Positions 40,841-50,699 of a stretch of 64,000 nt of DNA are shown here, piece after piece. Below the pieces are notes generated by a model that had not been told where the DNA came from, made no database searches, and saw only the letters and a program-made list of their open reading frames with translations. The stretch lies in assembly GCA_045603485.1 (NCBI GenBank), contig JAZUMF010000028.1, forward strand, positions 1-64,000, given 5' to 3'. This DNA comes from RGIG5952 sp045603485. GTDB lineage: Bacteria; Verrucomicrobiota; Kiritimatiellia; RFP12; JAAYLN01. Made by a program: the position numbers and the translations under genes. Position 1 is the stretch's first letter. Every line of letters starts with the position of its first letter.

Positions 40841-43800
40841 ATGTTTTTAAGAAGTTTTGCAGTTTTTAGTTTTTTTGCAGTAATTTTTTCTGCAAGTGCG
40901 GCGCAGATTTATGTTGTAAATGGTAATGCAGATGCGGCGGAACCTTATGATTCTAAGGATAATGCTGCTGCCAGTGTCCAAACTGCAATTAACTATGCGG
41001 CGGCGGGGGATGAGATTATCATTGCGGCTTCGGGCGACGCTTATGGTTCATTTACTATAAATAAGGGTGTTACGGTCCGCGGCGAATCGGGGAATTTTCA
41101 TGATGTCCTTGTGGTGGGGACTGATAGTGCAGCAAATACTGTGACCATCAGCAGTTCGGCGGCGGTTCTTTCCAGTATTACTGTAAAGGGCGGATTGCGG
41201 TGCATTTACAATAGCGGTGGCGGCATAGTCACAAATTGTTATGCGACCGGTGGTAATCCTGCTGTTAAGCAGAATGGAAGCGGTCACGGAATATACAACA
41301 ACAACGGAAAGGTGTTGGATTCTGTAATTGATGGTTGTCGCTCTTCTGACCACTTTGCGGGAATCGGTTATTATCAAACGGGGGCAAATGCACTTGGTGA
41401 TCGTTTGACTATTACAAACAATTATGCCAATCAGACTTTTGGCAATTGGTCTGGTGAGAATAAGAATACGGACTTTGGCGCTCCCGGTGCGGCAATTATG
41501 GGCGGAATTCTCCGTAATTCAATTATCGCAAGGAACCTCCCGAAGGCAATATCTAATATGGGCAGCTGGTATATTTCAACGGGTGTATACGCAAAGAATG
41601 CGCGCGTTATAAATTGTACAATTTATGGTAATACTTCGCCTACTACAACATCAAGGGCTTTTGCGGCATTGACGGGAACGGGTGGCAGATTTGAAAACTG
41701 CATTATTGACAACAATTTATGCGGTACTGCCGTGGCGAATTGGGGATTTACCTCCGCAGATTTTATAAATTGCGCAACAGCACCTGTTGCCGGACTTGGC
41801 GTTGGAAATATAAATATCGCTGATGCCGGATGGTCTTTTTCCTCTTCGGAGAGGGTTTTGAAGGCAGAGGACGGGAGTACTCTTATTGATGCAGGTTTGA
41901 ATTCTTCAACGGTTGAGGATGTCGGACTTGTCGACTATTATGGAAATCCCCGCACAGTCAATTCTATTGTTGATATCGGTCATGAGGAGTGCCAACCGGG
42001 AATTATTTCAGCAAGATATACATCTACTGAGGGGTTTGTCGGCTTTGCTCCACTTTCAACTACGCTAAAGGCTTTTACTTCGGGTAAGACTGAGGGGGTT
42101 GTTTACTATTGGGATTTGGACGGCGATGAGTCGGCAGATATTTACGGCAGCGATAAATCGGTAATAGATTATGTTTTTAATGAAGCCAAGGATGTCAGTG
42201 TGACATTGTATGTTACCAACTCGGTCGGAAATTCGGCTAAGATGAAGCAGATATTCAGTATTAAAACGATGCTTCAATATGTCGATTCGGCATCTTCCAA
42301 TCCCCAGCCGCCATACGCTACACCCGAGACGGCGGCAACGACTTTGCAGGAGGCTATTGATACGGCTGTTGAAGGTGGAACGATTATAATCAGGAAGGGG
42401 TCGGTTTTAAAGTATACTGTTCCTATCAATATTAACAAGAAACTTACAATTGTCGGTGAGACCGGCGATTTTAACGATTGCATTATCGATACTTCGGGGT
42501 CGCATCGTATCTTGAATATATTGCATCCTGAGGCTGTATTGTCATCAGTAACTGTCAGAAACGGTAATTACAATAATGATAGTCAATGCGGAGCGGGTAT
42601 TACAATACACGATGGCGGCACGGTGACGAATTGCCGGATTACGGCCTGTATCGGATATGGTGCGGGAACGGGAGTTTATAACAATAACGGTCATATTGTC
42701 GATTGTGTTATTGACAATATAAAGATGCACGATACATCAAATGGCAACAGTCAGAATTACAATTATAAGGGATTGGGCATTTGGCAATCGGGGGTAAATG
42801 CGATTACCGAGCGTTGCATTATCACTAATTGCTATTCTCCTGTTTTATTTGCATGGAAGGACAATCATGCAGGAGGTGCCGTTTATCTTACAGGCGGCAC
42901 TATCCGCAATTGTTATATTGCAAATAACTTTGCCGGTAAGATGGTTGGAAATACAGCTTCTGCGCGCCTGACAACGGGTGTCTACGCTTCGGGCTCTTCG
43001 ATTGTCGATAATTGCACAATTTTGAATAACACTACAGAGGGGAGTACCCGCAATTTGGCATACGGCTTGAATTTGGTCGGCGCGGCAATAGCAAGGAATT
43101 GCATTGTCTTGGAGAATGGTGACGGCTTTGCCGAGACGAACAATTGGATTGGTGCCGTCGGAGCCTTTACAAATATGCTTTCGACTTCTGTGGAGGAGAT
43201 TTCAGGCGGAGTCGAAGCTAACGCTCGTTCATATATAATTGACCCGATATCAAAGATTGCCGTTTGCCCTGTGGAGTCTGGCGCGGTTGGCGCGGGTTTG
43301 GCGTTGGATTGGATGAGCGGTGATATCGATTTGTTTGACAACAGGCGCATCAGCGGTTCTTTGCCCGATATCGGCTGTGTGGAGTCTGACAAGTTGGGCG
43401 TATACTGTTCTTTCAGCGCAGATAAGGTGAAGGGGCTTGACGCTTTTACTTCAACATTTACACCGAATGTTGCAGGTGAAGGCGTGACAGCTTCTTTGAC
43501 TTACTGTTGGGATTTTGGCGATGGCACCGAGGTTGTGTCAAGAACGACCCGGGACCCTGTCGAGCATACTTTTGCGTATCCTGATACCGACTACGGCGAG
43601 AAAATTGTTACGCTCACAGTTCGCAACAGTCAGGGCGATGCTGTAGCGTCTTTTTCTGACTTGATTACGCTGGCTCCAACCCGCGTTTATGCCGCTAACG
43701 GGAACAGCAACGCCAAGTATCCATACGCAACTCCAGAAACGGCTGCTCCGAATATTCAGACGGCGATAGATGCCGCTTATGACGGGACGGAGGTTGTGGT

Positions 43801-44821
43801 TTTGCCATCGTCATCATATTATAATGTTTCTTCGGCTACTTTGGTTATCAAAAGGAATATCATTCTTTCCGGTTCTACTGGCAACTACAAGGATGTTGTG
43901 ATTGATGCCAACAACAAGCGCAGGGTTATGTTGATAACAGCCAAGAATGCACTTGTCCGCAATGTTACAATCAGCCGTGGAAACGGAAGCAATAATGCCC
44001 ACTCACCCCGTGGCGCGAGCATTAAGATGACGGGGTCGGAAATTCGTAATTGCCGTATAACGGGAGCTACCGGCAATGACGGGCTTCTGGCTCAGGGTAT
44101 CTGGTGTGAAAACGGAAGGGTTATCGGTTGCGTCTTCGACAACAATAAAAATACCCAAGGTCATACCGTTGGGCTTGGAATTCATGCGTTGGGCCGTTCA
44201 TCATTGATTGACCGCTGCGTCTTTACCAATAATAATTCAACAACCGGGTTTTACCATTGGGATCAGTATCGCATAGCTGTTGTAGCCATCTATGAGGGAA
44301 CGATTCGCAATTCGCTGATTGCCCATAATACATACGGTACTTCAAGTGCCTGCGGTACTGGCGTGGGTGCTATCGGCTTATACGGGAGTGCTGCTACGAT
44401 TGAGAATACTGTTGTAGTCAGCAACAGGTGGAAATCTGGTCAATTTGTGAATATCCGCGGCGGTGTTGCACTTGAGAATGCTTGCACTGTCATAAACAGC
44501 ATAATCGATGAGAATTATGCTCCAACGGGTCTTTCAAATCACATTGTTTTGAATAATTCTAAGGTTAATTACAGCGCGACAAATCCCTACGAGGGAATCG
44601 GAGAGAATAATATGCTGTCGAGTGCGGCCGATTACGCTTTCGTTCCCGGCGGCAAGTTCTTATTGCCGCTGTCGTCTCCTTTGATAGGTGCAGGTCTAAA
44701 TTTGCCTTGGATGGAGACGGCTTTGGATTTGTATGGAGGAAAGCGTCGTGTCCGTCTTAATGTTGATATTGGGTGCTTTGAAAATCAGACGCGCCCTGCT
44801 ACATTTTTATTGATGCGTTAG
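40841..44821 (+). CDS. Large exported protein: three beta-helix modules and two PKD domains
   Basis: 1326 residues with a signal peptide (1-20, ending SASA). The body is a threefold repeat. Each module begins with a phrase like YVVNGNADAAEPYDSKDNAAASVQTAINYA (about 23), YVDSASSNPQPPYATPETAATTLQEAI (about 480) and YAANGNSNAKYPYATPETAAPNIQTAI (about 950), followed by 300-400 residues of right-handed parallel beta-helix rungs (IxNCxIxxN patterns). PKD domains separate them (about 387-475, YYWDLDGDESADIY; about 855-945, YCWDFGDGTEV). No C-terminal anchor is visible. It is likely a secreted adhesin or polysaccharide-binding/lyase-like protein. AAGGAAG precedes ATG 40841. Confidence 0.8.
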   Translation: MFLRSFAVFSFFAVIFSASAAQIYVVNGNADAAEPYDSKDNAAASVQTAINYAAAGDEIIIAASGDAYGSFTINKGVTVRGESGNFHDVLVVGTDSAANTVTISSSAAVLSSITVKGGLRCIYNSGGGIVTNCYATGGNPAVKQNGSGHGIYNNNGKVLDSVIDGCRSSDHFAGIGYYQTGANALGDRLTITNNYANQTFGNWSGENKNTDFGAPGAAIMGGILRNSIIARNLPKAISNMGSWYISTGVYAKNARVINCTIYGNTSPTTTSRAFAALTGTGGRFENCIIDNNLCGTAVANWGFTSADFINCATAPVAGLGVGNINIADAGWSFSSSERVLKAEDGSTLIDAGLNSSTVEDVGLVDYYGNPRTVNSIVDIGHEECQPGIISARYTSTEGFVGFAPLSTTLKAFTSGKTEGVVYYWDLDGDESADIYGSDKSVIDYVFNEAKDVSVTLYVTNSVGNSAKMKQIFSIKTMLQYVDSASSNPQPPYATPETAATTLQEAIDTAVEGGTIIIRKGSVLKYTVPININKKLTIVGETGDFNDCIIDTSGSHRILNILHPEAVLSSVTVRNGNYNNDSQCGAGITIHDGGTVTNCRITACIGYGAGTGVYNNNGHIVDCVIDNIKMHDTSNGNSQNYNYKGLGIWQSGVNAITERCIITNCYSPVLFAWKDNHAGGAVYLTGGTIRNCYIANNFAGKMVGNTASARLTTGVYASGSSIVDNCTILNNTTEGSTRNLAYGLNLVGAAIARNCIVLENGDGFAETNNWIGAVGAFTNMLSTSVEEISGGVEANARSYIIDPISKIAVCPVESGAVGAGLALDWMSGDIDLFDNRRISGSLPDIGCVESDKLGVYCSFSADKVKGLDAFTSTFTPNVAGEGVTASLTYCWDFGDGTEVVSRTTRDPVEHTFAYPDTDYGEKIVTLTVRNSQGDAVASFSDLITLAPTRVYAANGNSNAKYPYATPETAAPNIQTAIDAAYDGTEVVVLPSSSYYNVSSATLVIKRNIILSGSTGNYKDVVIDANNKRRVMLITAKNALVRNVTISRGNGSNNAHSPRGASIKMTGSEIRNCRITGATGNDGLLAQGIWCENGRVIGCVFDNNKNTQGHTVGLGIHALGRSSLIDRCVFTNNNSTTGFYHWDQYRIAVVAIYEGTIRNSLIAHNTYGTSSACGTGVGAIGLYGSAATIENTVVVSNRWKSGQFVNIRGGVALENACTVINSIIDENYAPTGLSNHIVLNNSKVNYSATNPYEGIGENNMLSSAADYAFVPGGKFLLPLSSPLIGAGLNLPWMETALDLYGGKRRVRLNVDIGCFENQTRPATFLLMR

Positions 44822-44840
44822 TTGTGGTTTTGAGCGCATA

Positions 44841-44876
44841 GCGGCGGCTGATGACAGCCGCTTTCCCGTGCAAGGC
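44841..44876 (+). repeat. REP-like hairpin repeat, copy 1
   Basis: A 36-base unit containing the stem GCGGCT/AGCCGC (loop GATGAC) and the tail CTTTCCCGTGCAAGGC. An identical copy is at 45007. Between them a further long imperfect hairpin (GCTTGT.GGCGC/GCGCC.ACAAGC) lies at about 44935-44985. The pair is typical of a REP doublet. Confidence 0.8.
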
Positions 44877-45006
44877 GTGGGGCAAGGCGGTGGGGCGCGA
44901 GTAAAAAAATATTCCGCTGAAATGCGGGATGCCGCTTGTATGTGGCGCAGGGAGTGCTCGTGTCCCCACGCGCCGCACAAGCGTAGGCATAAGAAGGTGA
45001 AGCATG

Positions 45007-45042
45007 GCGGCGGCTGATGACAGCCGCTTTCCCGTGCAAGGC
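45007..45042 (+). repeat. REP-like hairpin repeat, copy 2
   Basis: Perfect copy of 44841-44876, 166 bases apart in the same orientation. Both lie in the 335-base gap between two large envelope genes, downstream of the beta-helix gene, where they may also act as a transcription end. No gene is seen in this gap. Confidence 0.8.
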
Positions 45043-45156
45043 ATGAGGTAAAGCGGCGGCGGGGGGTCTTTGCAAAAATTATGCGTAATACTTGCATTTA
45101 TTCTCTAAATGTTTTAATCTATAAAATCAGTAGTCTTTTTTCTAATAGGTATAATT

Positions 45157-48100
45157 ATGCAGCCTGAAAAATCTAATATTGAAGCATTTTCGGCCGATGA
45201 ATATGATGTCGCGCGCCGTAAGTTGGCGCGTATCGTTGGGCTTGGCGTTACACTCTTTACGGGATTGATATTTTTGCTTACACTGTCGACTGGTGCTTTC
45301 CCAGGGGAGTCTGCCGATTTGATGGTCGCCTTTTCGGGAATTGAGCCTAAGGTCGCTCCTTCGCACACTATTTGGGGGGCTATCGTTGCGGCATTGGCGA
45401 GCTTCAATCCTGAAGGTATGATTTTGCGACTCAATCTTTTTAGTTTGGTTGTTGCGTTACTTTCTGTTTGGCTACTCTTTGATATTGTTGTCAAGAAGAT
45501 TTCCGGCACAATTGACCCTGAAAACGCAACGCCTCGTGCAACTGCCGTAGCTTCTGTTTTGGGTGGAGGCGCCGCGGCTCTTGCTCTTGCTTTTTCGGTG
45601 CCATTTTGGATGTGTGCAACCCGTTTGCAGTATCAGGGCTTTAATGTGCTTCTTATCTTGATTCTGTTTCGTTTGATTACCGGCTATGTCCATGGTGGCG
45701 GACTATGGAATTTGATGGTCGCCGCATTTCTGTTGGGTGTGGCAACTGTTGAGTCTTTGGGAATAATCATTTTTGCTCCAATATTTGTATTATACGCATT
45801 GCGCCATTGGATGAATCGCGGTCACGCATCTGCCGGTTCATTGTTTTCATTTGGCGCCCTTTTTGCGCTTGGTCTTGCATCGTCTTGGCTTATCGCCATT
45901 AGGTTTAACGCAACGCACGATATTTCTCTCCGCGGTTATGAGAGTGTGTGGATGATTGTTTTGCGCATATTTATTGATCAATATGAGATGCTGAAGTCGG
46001 CATTCCCGGTCAATGGGTGGCTCAATCTTGCAATTGTTGTCGTTGCGCCTGCAATCGCTTCCGATTTTATCGCCCGTCGCGCTCTTAATGAGACTCGCGA
46101 ATGGGGAATTATGATTATGCATGCGGTCTTTACCGTCGCAGTCGTTTTGGTGCTTGGTAATACTCCCGCGGTCTCTCCATGGGGAATATATCGTACAACA
46201 GAAGTGCTTCCGGTCCCGTTGATGGTGCTGACGGCAATGACTTGCGGTTATTTAATCGCATATTGGTATTTGCTTGTTGCTAATCGCAGTCAGATTAATA
46301 TTGATGGTGAGCGTTCTGCGGTCCATAGCGGCTCTATTTGGTTTGGATGTTTCTTTGGAGCCTTTGCTTTGGTTGCGATTCCAGTGACATCGGGCATCAA
46401 TCTTCTTGAGGCCAACGGTCGGGCAGGTAAATTTGTAGACGAGTGTGTTTCGGAATTTATCGATTCACTCGGACCCCGTCGTTGGATTATTTCAAATGGT
46501 CTCTTTGACAGCCACCTCCTTTTGGAGGCTCACCGTACGGGACGAGACATCAAAGTCGTTAAGCTTCAGAATAACGATAGCAAGGTTTACCTGCGTTATC
46601 TTCGCAATATCATCAAGGGCGATAGCGATATCAGGCCTGAGGATGCCGATCTTCTTGCCGGTTCGGTTGAGTTTGGCGTTCTTCCTTTTGTTCAGGATTG
46701 GATCGAATGCGATCCCTCAGCCATCGACAAGATGGCCATAGTCAATACTCCTGATCTTATTGTCGCAGTCAACAAGGTTGTAGTTCCGCACAAGTTCTTT
46801 TTTACTGCGGGTAATTCGCTGGACGAGGTTAAGAAGACATCTTTCCTTGAAGCTAATCAAGAGTTTTGGGGTCGGATGAAGACGCTTTTGGCGAAGGAGC
46901 GTGGCTCACGGGATTCTGCTTCTGCATTCCGCGCTATTGTCCGTCGTCAGGTCGGTTTTGTCGCCAACAATACTGGCGTATTGCTTGAGGATTTAGGTCG
47001 GGATGAGGAGGCGTTTCAGACTTACAATTTTGTAAGGCAGTTTGACACCGACAATGTCAGTGCGCTTCTCAATCTTATCGAGATTTTGCGCCGCAATGAA
47101 TCTAAGGGCTTCCATAATGCCGAGCGTAAGGCAATTGAGAGTTCTTTTGAAAATGTCATTAAGAAGCTTGAGGGACGCAAGCTTCCAATATGGTCGCTAT
47201 CGAGAACTTTCGGTTATGTGCGTTCGCCGGTTCTCTTTACACAGTTGGGGTGGGCTTGGGCGGCCTCTGGTCAGCCTGGTATTGCCATTGCGGGCATCCG
47301 CCGCGCTGAGAGTGTCGCCCAAACTGCAGCTGGCAAGGTTCGCGCTCAGGAGTCTATGGCTGAGGTGCTTTGGCGTCAGAATGATATTGAGGGCAGCGAG
47401 CGCATATATGAGGATATTCTAAAGCAGGATCCTGAGAATACGACAGCAATGCTTAATCTTTCGCGTATCCAAGCGCGCCGCGGCTCACTTGATAAGGCCC
47501 GCGACTGGCTTTCAAAGGCGCAAAGCAAGGGTGCCCGTAGAGCGGAACTTGCTTTTGAGGGTGCATCGCTTGACCTTGCTGCTGGAGCTCCTGCCGCTGC
47601 CCGTATCAAGCTAAACGAGATTACCGATGTCGAGCCTAACAATATTCAAGCATGGGCTCTTTTGGGTATTGCCGCCGTTCAGATGGGTGATTATGAGGAG
47701 GTTGAGACCCGTGTTCTTAAGAAGATCGCTGAGATTGCCGGCACCACGGACAATTATCAGTATCTGATTGTTCGCGGTCAGCTTCTCTTCCAGAAGGGCG
47801 AGGATTTGGTCGGCGCCCGTGACGCCTTTGAGCGCGCGTCGATTTCAAGACCCGGCATTACGATGCTTCTTGAGTGGATTTTGCAGCTTGATTTTATGCT
47901 GAATGACAAAGCCGCCGCCGAAGAACATGCCCGTCAAATTTTGCGTACAAATCGCAATAACTCATTTGCTAACTATATTATGGGCTCGATTATGCTTTAT
48001 CGCGGTCGTATTCCTGAGGCGGAGAATTATCTTCGCCGCAGCATTTCCAGCGCAAACAAGCCTGAGCCTCTAAATGACTTGGCAGAGCTTTTGCGTATGA

Positions 48101-48432
48101 ATGGCAATTTTGAAGAGGCGGAGCGTTATATCCATTCGGCTATTCAGCTTGCACCCGGATTTTATATTCTTTGGGATACTTTGGGCGGTATTCTCTTTGA
48201 CAAGGGTGATTTTGCTGGCGCCGAGGAGGCTTATCTCAAGGCGATAGAGCTTTTCAAGGATGACGGGCGCGTCTATCTTAACTATGCTACATTGCTTCTT
48301 AAGAAGGGTGAAACTGTTAAGGCTCGCGAGATGGTTATGAAGGTTAATGCTAACCGCTCATCGCTTGACCCTGCAGACCTTGAGAAATTGTCAGAGCTTG
48401 TTAAGAAGGTGACACCCGGGAAGAAGCGTTAA
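45157..48432 (+). CDS. DUF2723 membrane protein with C-terminal TPR repeats
   Basis: 1091 residues. The N-terminal part (about 20-430) has around ten membrane helices; LSTGAFPGESADLMVAFSGIEPKVAPSHTIWGAIVAAL is the DUF2723 signature (acidic loop and HxxW-like element), a family related to protein O-mannosyl/GT-C glycosyltransferases. From about residue 600 to the end there are ten or more TPR units (LNLIEILRRNE, AEVLWRQNDIEGSERIYEDILKQDPENTTAMLNLSRIQARRG, NYLRRSISSANKPEPLNDLAELLRMNGNFEEAERY). The protein probably glycosylates or handles exported proteins. A TATAAT lies one base before the ATG, too near to serve this start. The next gene (pgpA) starts one base after its stop. Confidence 0.82.
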   Translation: MQPEKSNIEAFSADEYDVARRKLARIVGLGVTLFTGLIFLLTLSTGAFPGESADLMVAFSGIEPKVAPSHTIWGAIVAALASFNPEGMILRLNLFSLVVALLSVWLLFDIVVKKISGTIDPENATPRATAVASVLGGGAAALALAFSVPFWMCATRLQYQGFNVLLILILFRLITGYVHGGGLWNLMVAAFLLGVATVESLGIIIFAPIFVLYALRHWMNRGHASAGSLFSFGALFALGLASSWLIAIRFNATHDISLRGYESVWMIVLRIFIDQYEMLKSAFPVNGWLNLAIVVVAPAIASDFIARRALNETREWGIMIMHAVFTVAVVLVLGNTPAVSPWGIYRTTEVLPVPLMVLTAMTCGYLIAYWYLLVANRSQINIDGERSAVHSGSIWFGCFFGAFALVAIPVTSGINLLEANGRAGKFVDECVSEFIDSLGPRRWIISNGLFDSHLLLEAHRTGRDIKVVKLQNNDSKVYLRYLRNIIKGDSDIRPEDADLLAGSVEFGVLPFVQDWIECDPSAIDKMAIVNTPDLIVAVNKVVVPHKFFFTAGNSLDEVKKTSFLEANQEFWGRMKTLLAKERGSRDSASAFRAIVRRQVGFVANNTGVLLEDLGRDEEAFQTYNFVRQFDTDNVSALLNLIEILRRNESKGFHNAERKAIESSFENVIKKLEGRKLPIWSLSRTFGYVRSPVLFTQLGWAWAASGQPGIAIAGIRRAESVAQTAAGKVRAQESMAEVLWRQNDIEGSERIYEDILKQDPENTTAMLNLSRIQARRGSLDKARDWLSKAQSKGARRAELAFEGASLDLAAGAPAAARIKLNEITDVEPNNIQAWALLGIAAVQMGDYEEVETRVLKKIAEIAGTTDNYQYLIVRGQLLFQKGEDLVGARDAFERASISRPGITMLLEWILQLDFMLNDKAAAEEHARQILRTNRNNSFANYIMGSIMLYRGRIPEAENYLRRSISSANKPEPLNDLAELLRMNGNFEEAERYIHSAIQLAPGFYILWDTLGGILFDKGDFAGAEEAYLKAIELFKDDGRVYLNYATLLLKKGETVKAREMVMKVNANRSSLDPADLEKLSELVKKVTPGKKR

Positions 48433-48433
48433 G

Positions 48434-48964
48434 ATGTGTAACAGTCGTCTCTCTTTTATGAATCGTGCAATCCTTTCGGTTGCGACCGGTTTAGGTTTAG
48501 GCTATTCTCCTTTTGCTCCTGGAACCTGCGGTGCGCTTCTTGGAATTCCGCTCGGTCTTGCACTTTCGCGTTTTTACGGAAATCTTTGGATTCAGATAGG
48601 CGTTGCATTGGCATTGACTTTGCTGGCAATCCCTGTGTGCGATGCCGCCGAAAAGCTCTTCGGTAAGAAGGATGATGGCCGTATCGTTGCCGATGAGTAT
48701 ATGCTTCTTCCCATTTGCTTCATTGGCCAGGGCCCGATTTGGGACTGGCTTGTCGGCGGAGAGAAGACGCTTGATGCGGTTGTTTTTCTGGTAATTGCTT
48801 TTGTCATATCTAGGGCTGTGGACATTCTCAAGCCTTCGCCTTGTCGTCAGATTCAATCTGTCAAAGGCGGGCTGGGTATCGTTTTGGATGATTTTGTCGC
48901 ATCTCTCTACAGTTGGATTCTTGTCTGGGGGCTTTTCCCGTACGCAATGAGATTATTTGCTTGA
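48434..48964 (+). CDS. pgpA: Phosphatidylglycerophosphatase A
   Basis: Removes phosphate from phosphatidylglycerophosphate to give phosphatidylglycerol at the inner membrane. 176 residues. Family motifs: TGLGLGYSPFAPGTCGALLGIPLG (about 17-40), GRIVADEY (metal-binding Asp/Glu, about 76-83), SRAVDILKPSPCRQ and GGLGIVLDDFVAS near the C-terminus, all in order. It starts directly after the DUF2723-TPR gene stop. An in-frame ATG at 48458 is an alternative start that would still keep all motifs. Confidence 0.95.
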   Translation: MCNSRLSFMNRAILSVATGLGLGYSPFAPGTCGALLGIPLGLALSRFYGNLWIQIGVALALTLLAIPVCDAAEKLFGKKDDGRIVADEYMLLPICFIGQGPIWDWLVGGEKTLDAVVFLVIAFVISRAVDILKPSPCRQIQSVKGGLGIVLDDFVASLYSWILVWGLFPYAMRLFA

Positions 48965-48974
48965 ATTTTGCTTT

Positions 48975-49658
48975 ATGATCAACTTTAATTTTGCCTTGTT
49001 TTTTTGTTTCGTGCTGATTTTATCTGCGGGCATCGGGTGCGGCAGGAATGACGCTGCCCAATCGGGTAACTCCAAAGGGCAATGTGCAACCAATAAGGAG
49101 GATGTCGTATCGTATGCCCCAGTGCGGCCTTTCCCGAAGAGTTTCCCCCGCCGCTCTCATTTGCCGGATATCAGGGAGAGCGAAGCTTCGGGTGCCATTT
49201 CAAATTCATCGTTTTCGGCAGGTCGTGATCTTGTCTACATTGTCGATGACAGGGTATGGTGGGAGAGCGATAACGACGGCGAGACGGATGATGAGTGCGA
49301 TCATACAATGCACTATGCAATGGAGCTTCCCTTTAGGCGTCTTGTCGAGATGTGTGTTGCGTCAAACGCGACACTCCGCGTTCAGGAGGCATATCGAGCA
49401 ACGGGTATTCATGCGAGCCGCTCTCTTCACAAGGAGGGAAGGGCTCTTGATTTGACATGCCCGACGCTTGATCCTAATAATCCAAGCGACCGTCTGTCAT
49501 CAATTGCAAGTCTTGAAATGCTTGCCAAGATGGCTTGGGCGGCAGGTTTTGATTGGGTCTACAATGAATGGCCCAAGGGCGGGGGCCCACATATTCATGC
49601 CTCAGTCAGGCGACCTGATGGGTCAGAGTTTGAAAACGAAAAACAGAAGGGAAAATAA
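48975..49658 (+). CDS. Putative lipoprotein with M15/hedgehog-type peptidase domain
   Basis: About 227 residues from ATG 48975 (a TTG at 48957 is also in frame and overlaps pgpA). The hydrophobic start ends in ILSAGIGCG, a possible lipobox with the Cys as lipidation site. The C-terminal half carries SLHKEGRALDL and GGGPHIHASV, the H-x6-D and H-x-H zinc-binding elements of the M15 D-Ala-D-Ala carboxypeptidase/hedgehog superfamily, with LRVQEAYRATGIHASRS before them. It probably trims peptidoglycan cross-link peptides in the periplasm. It is followed one base after its stop by argF. Confidence 0.72.
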   Translation: MINFNFALFFCFVLILSAGIGCGRNDAAQSGNSKGQCATNKEDVVSYAPVRPFPKSFPRRSHLPDIRESEASGAISNSSFSAGRDLVYIVDDRVWWESDNDGETDDECDHTMHYAMELPFRRLVEMCVASNATLRVQEAYRATGIHASRSLHKEGRALDLTCPTLDPNNPSDRLSSIASLEMLAKMAWAAGFDWVYNEWPKGGGPHIHASVRRPDGSEFENEKQKGK

Positions 49659-49659
49659 A

Positions 49660-50670
49660 ATGGAAAAACTTTCTTGGAATCCGGCACTTAAGGGCCGTTC
49701 GCTTGTCACTCTTCGCAGCTTTACCGATGAAGAGATGCTTGAGCTTATCGATTTGGCGATTTCTCTCAAAGCGCGTAAGGCAGCCGGCAAGCGCGGTGAT
49801 CTTTTGCACCATCAGAACATTGCTTTGATTTTTGAGAAAAGCTCAACCCGCACACACTGCTCTTGCGCTGTTGCTGCCCGCGATGAGGGCGGTTCGACGG
49901 AGTACTTGACCCGCAATGACATTCATTTGGGGCTTAAGGAGTCAGTTGCCGATAGTGCACGCGTACTCGGCCGTCTCTTTGACGGTATTCTCTTCCGCGG
50001 ATTTTCGCAGCAGGTTGTTGAGGATTTGGCAAAGTATTCAGGGATTCCCGTCTGGAATGGTCTTACCGACGATTACCACCCGACGCAGATTCTTGCCGAC
50101 CTGATGACTTTGAAGGAGCACTTCGGGCGCATCAAGGGGCTAAAGGTCGCCTATGTCGGCGACGGACGCAACAATGTTGCGAATTCACTTATGCTGGGAT
50201 GCGCAAAAGCGGGTGTGAATTATGTCAACTGCACGCCGCCTGAGCTTATGCCGGATTCTGCGCTTGTCGAAGAATGCCGCGAGATTGCCAAAAAGAACGG
50301 CTCTACCGTTGAGATATTCAACGACCCTGCGGAAGGTGTCCGCGGTGCGAATGCGATCTACACCGATGTATGGGTGTCAATGGGTGAGGAAGATAAAAAG
50401 GCTGAGAGAATCCGCCTTCTTCGTCCGTATCAGGTCAATGCCGCTTTGTTTAAGGCGGCCGCCGAGGGCAACCCCGAGGGCGGCACGGTCTTTCTCCATT
50501 GCTTGCCTGCATTCCATGACCGCAATACGACAGCCTCTGCAGAGATTGGTGAGATGGAAGTCACCGATGAAATCTTCCAGTCGCCGATGTCTCTCGTTTT
50601 TGACGAGGCTGAAAACCGTATGCACACAATCAAGGCGCTATTTGTTTCTGCTATCGCAGATCAGCCTTGA
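49660..50670 (+). CDS. argF: Ornithine carbamoyltransferase
   Basis: Transfers the carbamoyl group from carbamoyl phosphate to ornithine, giving citrulline in arginine synthesis. 336 residues, standard length. The phosphate loop is SSTRT (61-65), then H66 where most relatives have Arg and C69 where they have Phe (STRTRCSFE in E. coli). FHPTQ-like YHPTQILADL, DVWVSMGEE and HCLPAFHDR (280-288) complete the ornithine site. ATG 49660 follows AGAAGGG and starts one base after the previous stop. There are no other arg genes nearby. Confidence 0.93.
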   Translation: MEKLSWNPALKGRSLVTLRSFTDEEMLELIDLAISLKARKAAGKRGDLLHHQNIALIFEKSSTRTHCSCAVAARDEGGSTEYLTRNDIHLGLKESVADSARVLGRLFDGILFRGFSQQVVEDLAKYSGIPVWNGLTDDYHPTQILADLMTLKEHFGRIKGLKVAYVGDGRNNVANSLMLGCAKAGVNYVNCTPPELMPDSALVEECREIAKKNGSTVEIFNDPAEGVRGANAIYTDVWVSMGEEDKKAERIRLLRPYQVNAALFKAAAEGNPEGGTVFLHCLPAFHDRNTTASAEIGEMEVTDEIFQSPMSLVFDEAENRMHTIKALFVSAIADQP

Positions 50671-50699
50671 TTTATTCGTATCTCAAAATCTGACGGCAA

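Noticed and set aside
44799..45097. Three overlapping minus-strand ORFs with internal repeats
   Set aside because: They arise from the REP doublet read in three frames; no RBS or family.
45150..45155. TATAAT just before the DUF2723-TPR gene as a leaderless promoter
   Set aside because: It ends one base before the ATG, so transcription would start inside the gene; probably chance or for a later start.
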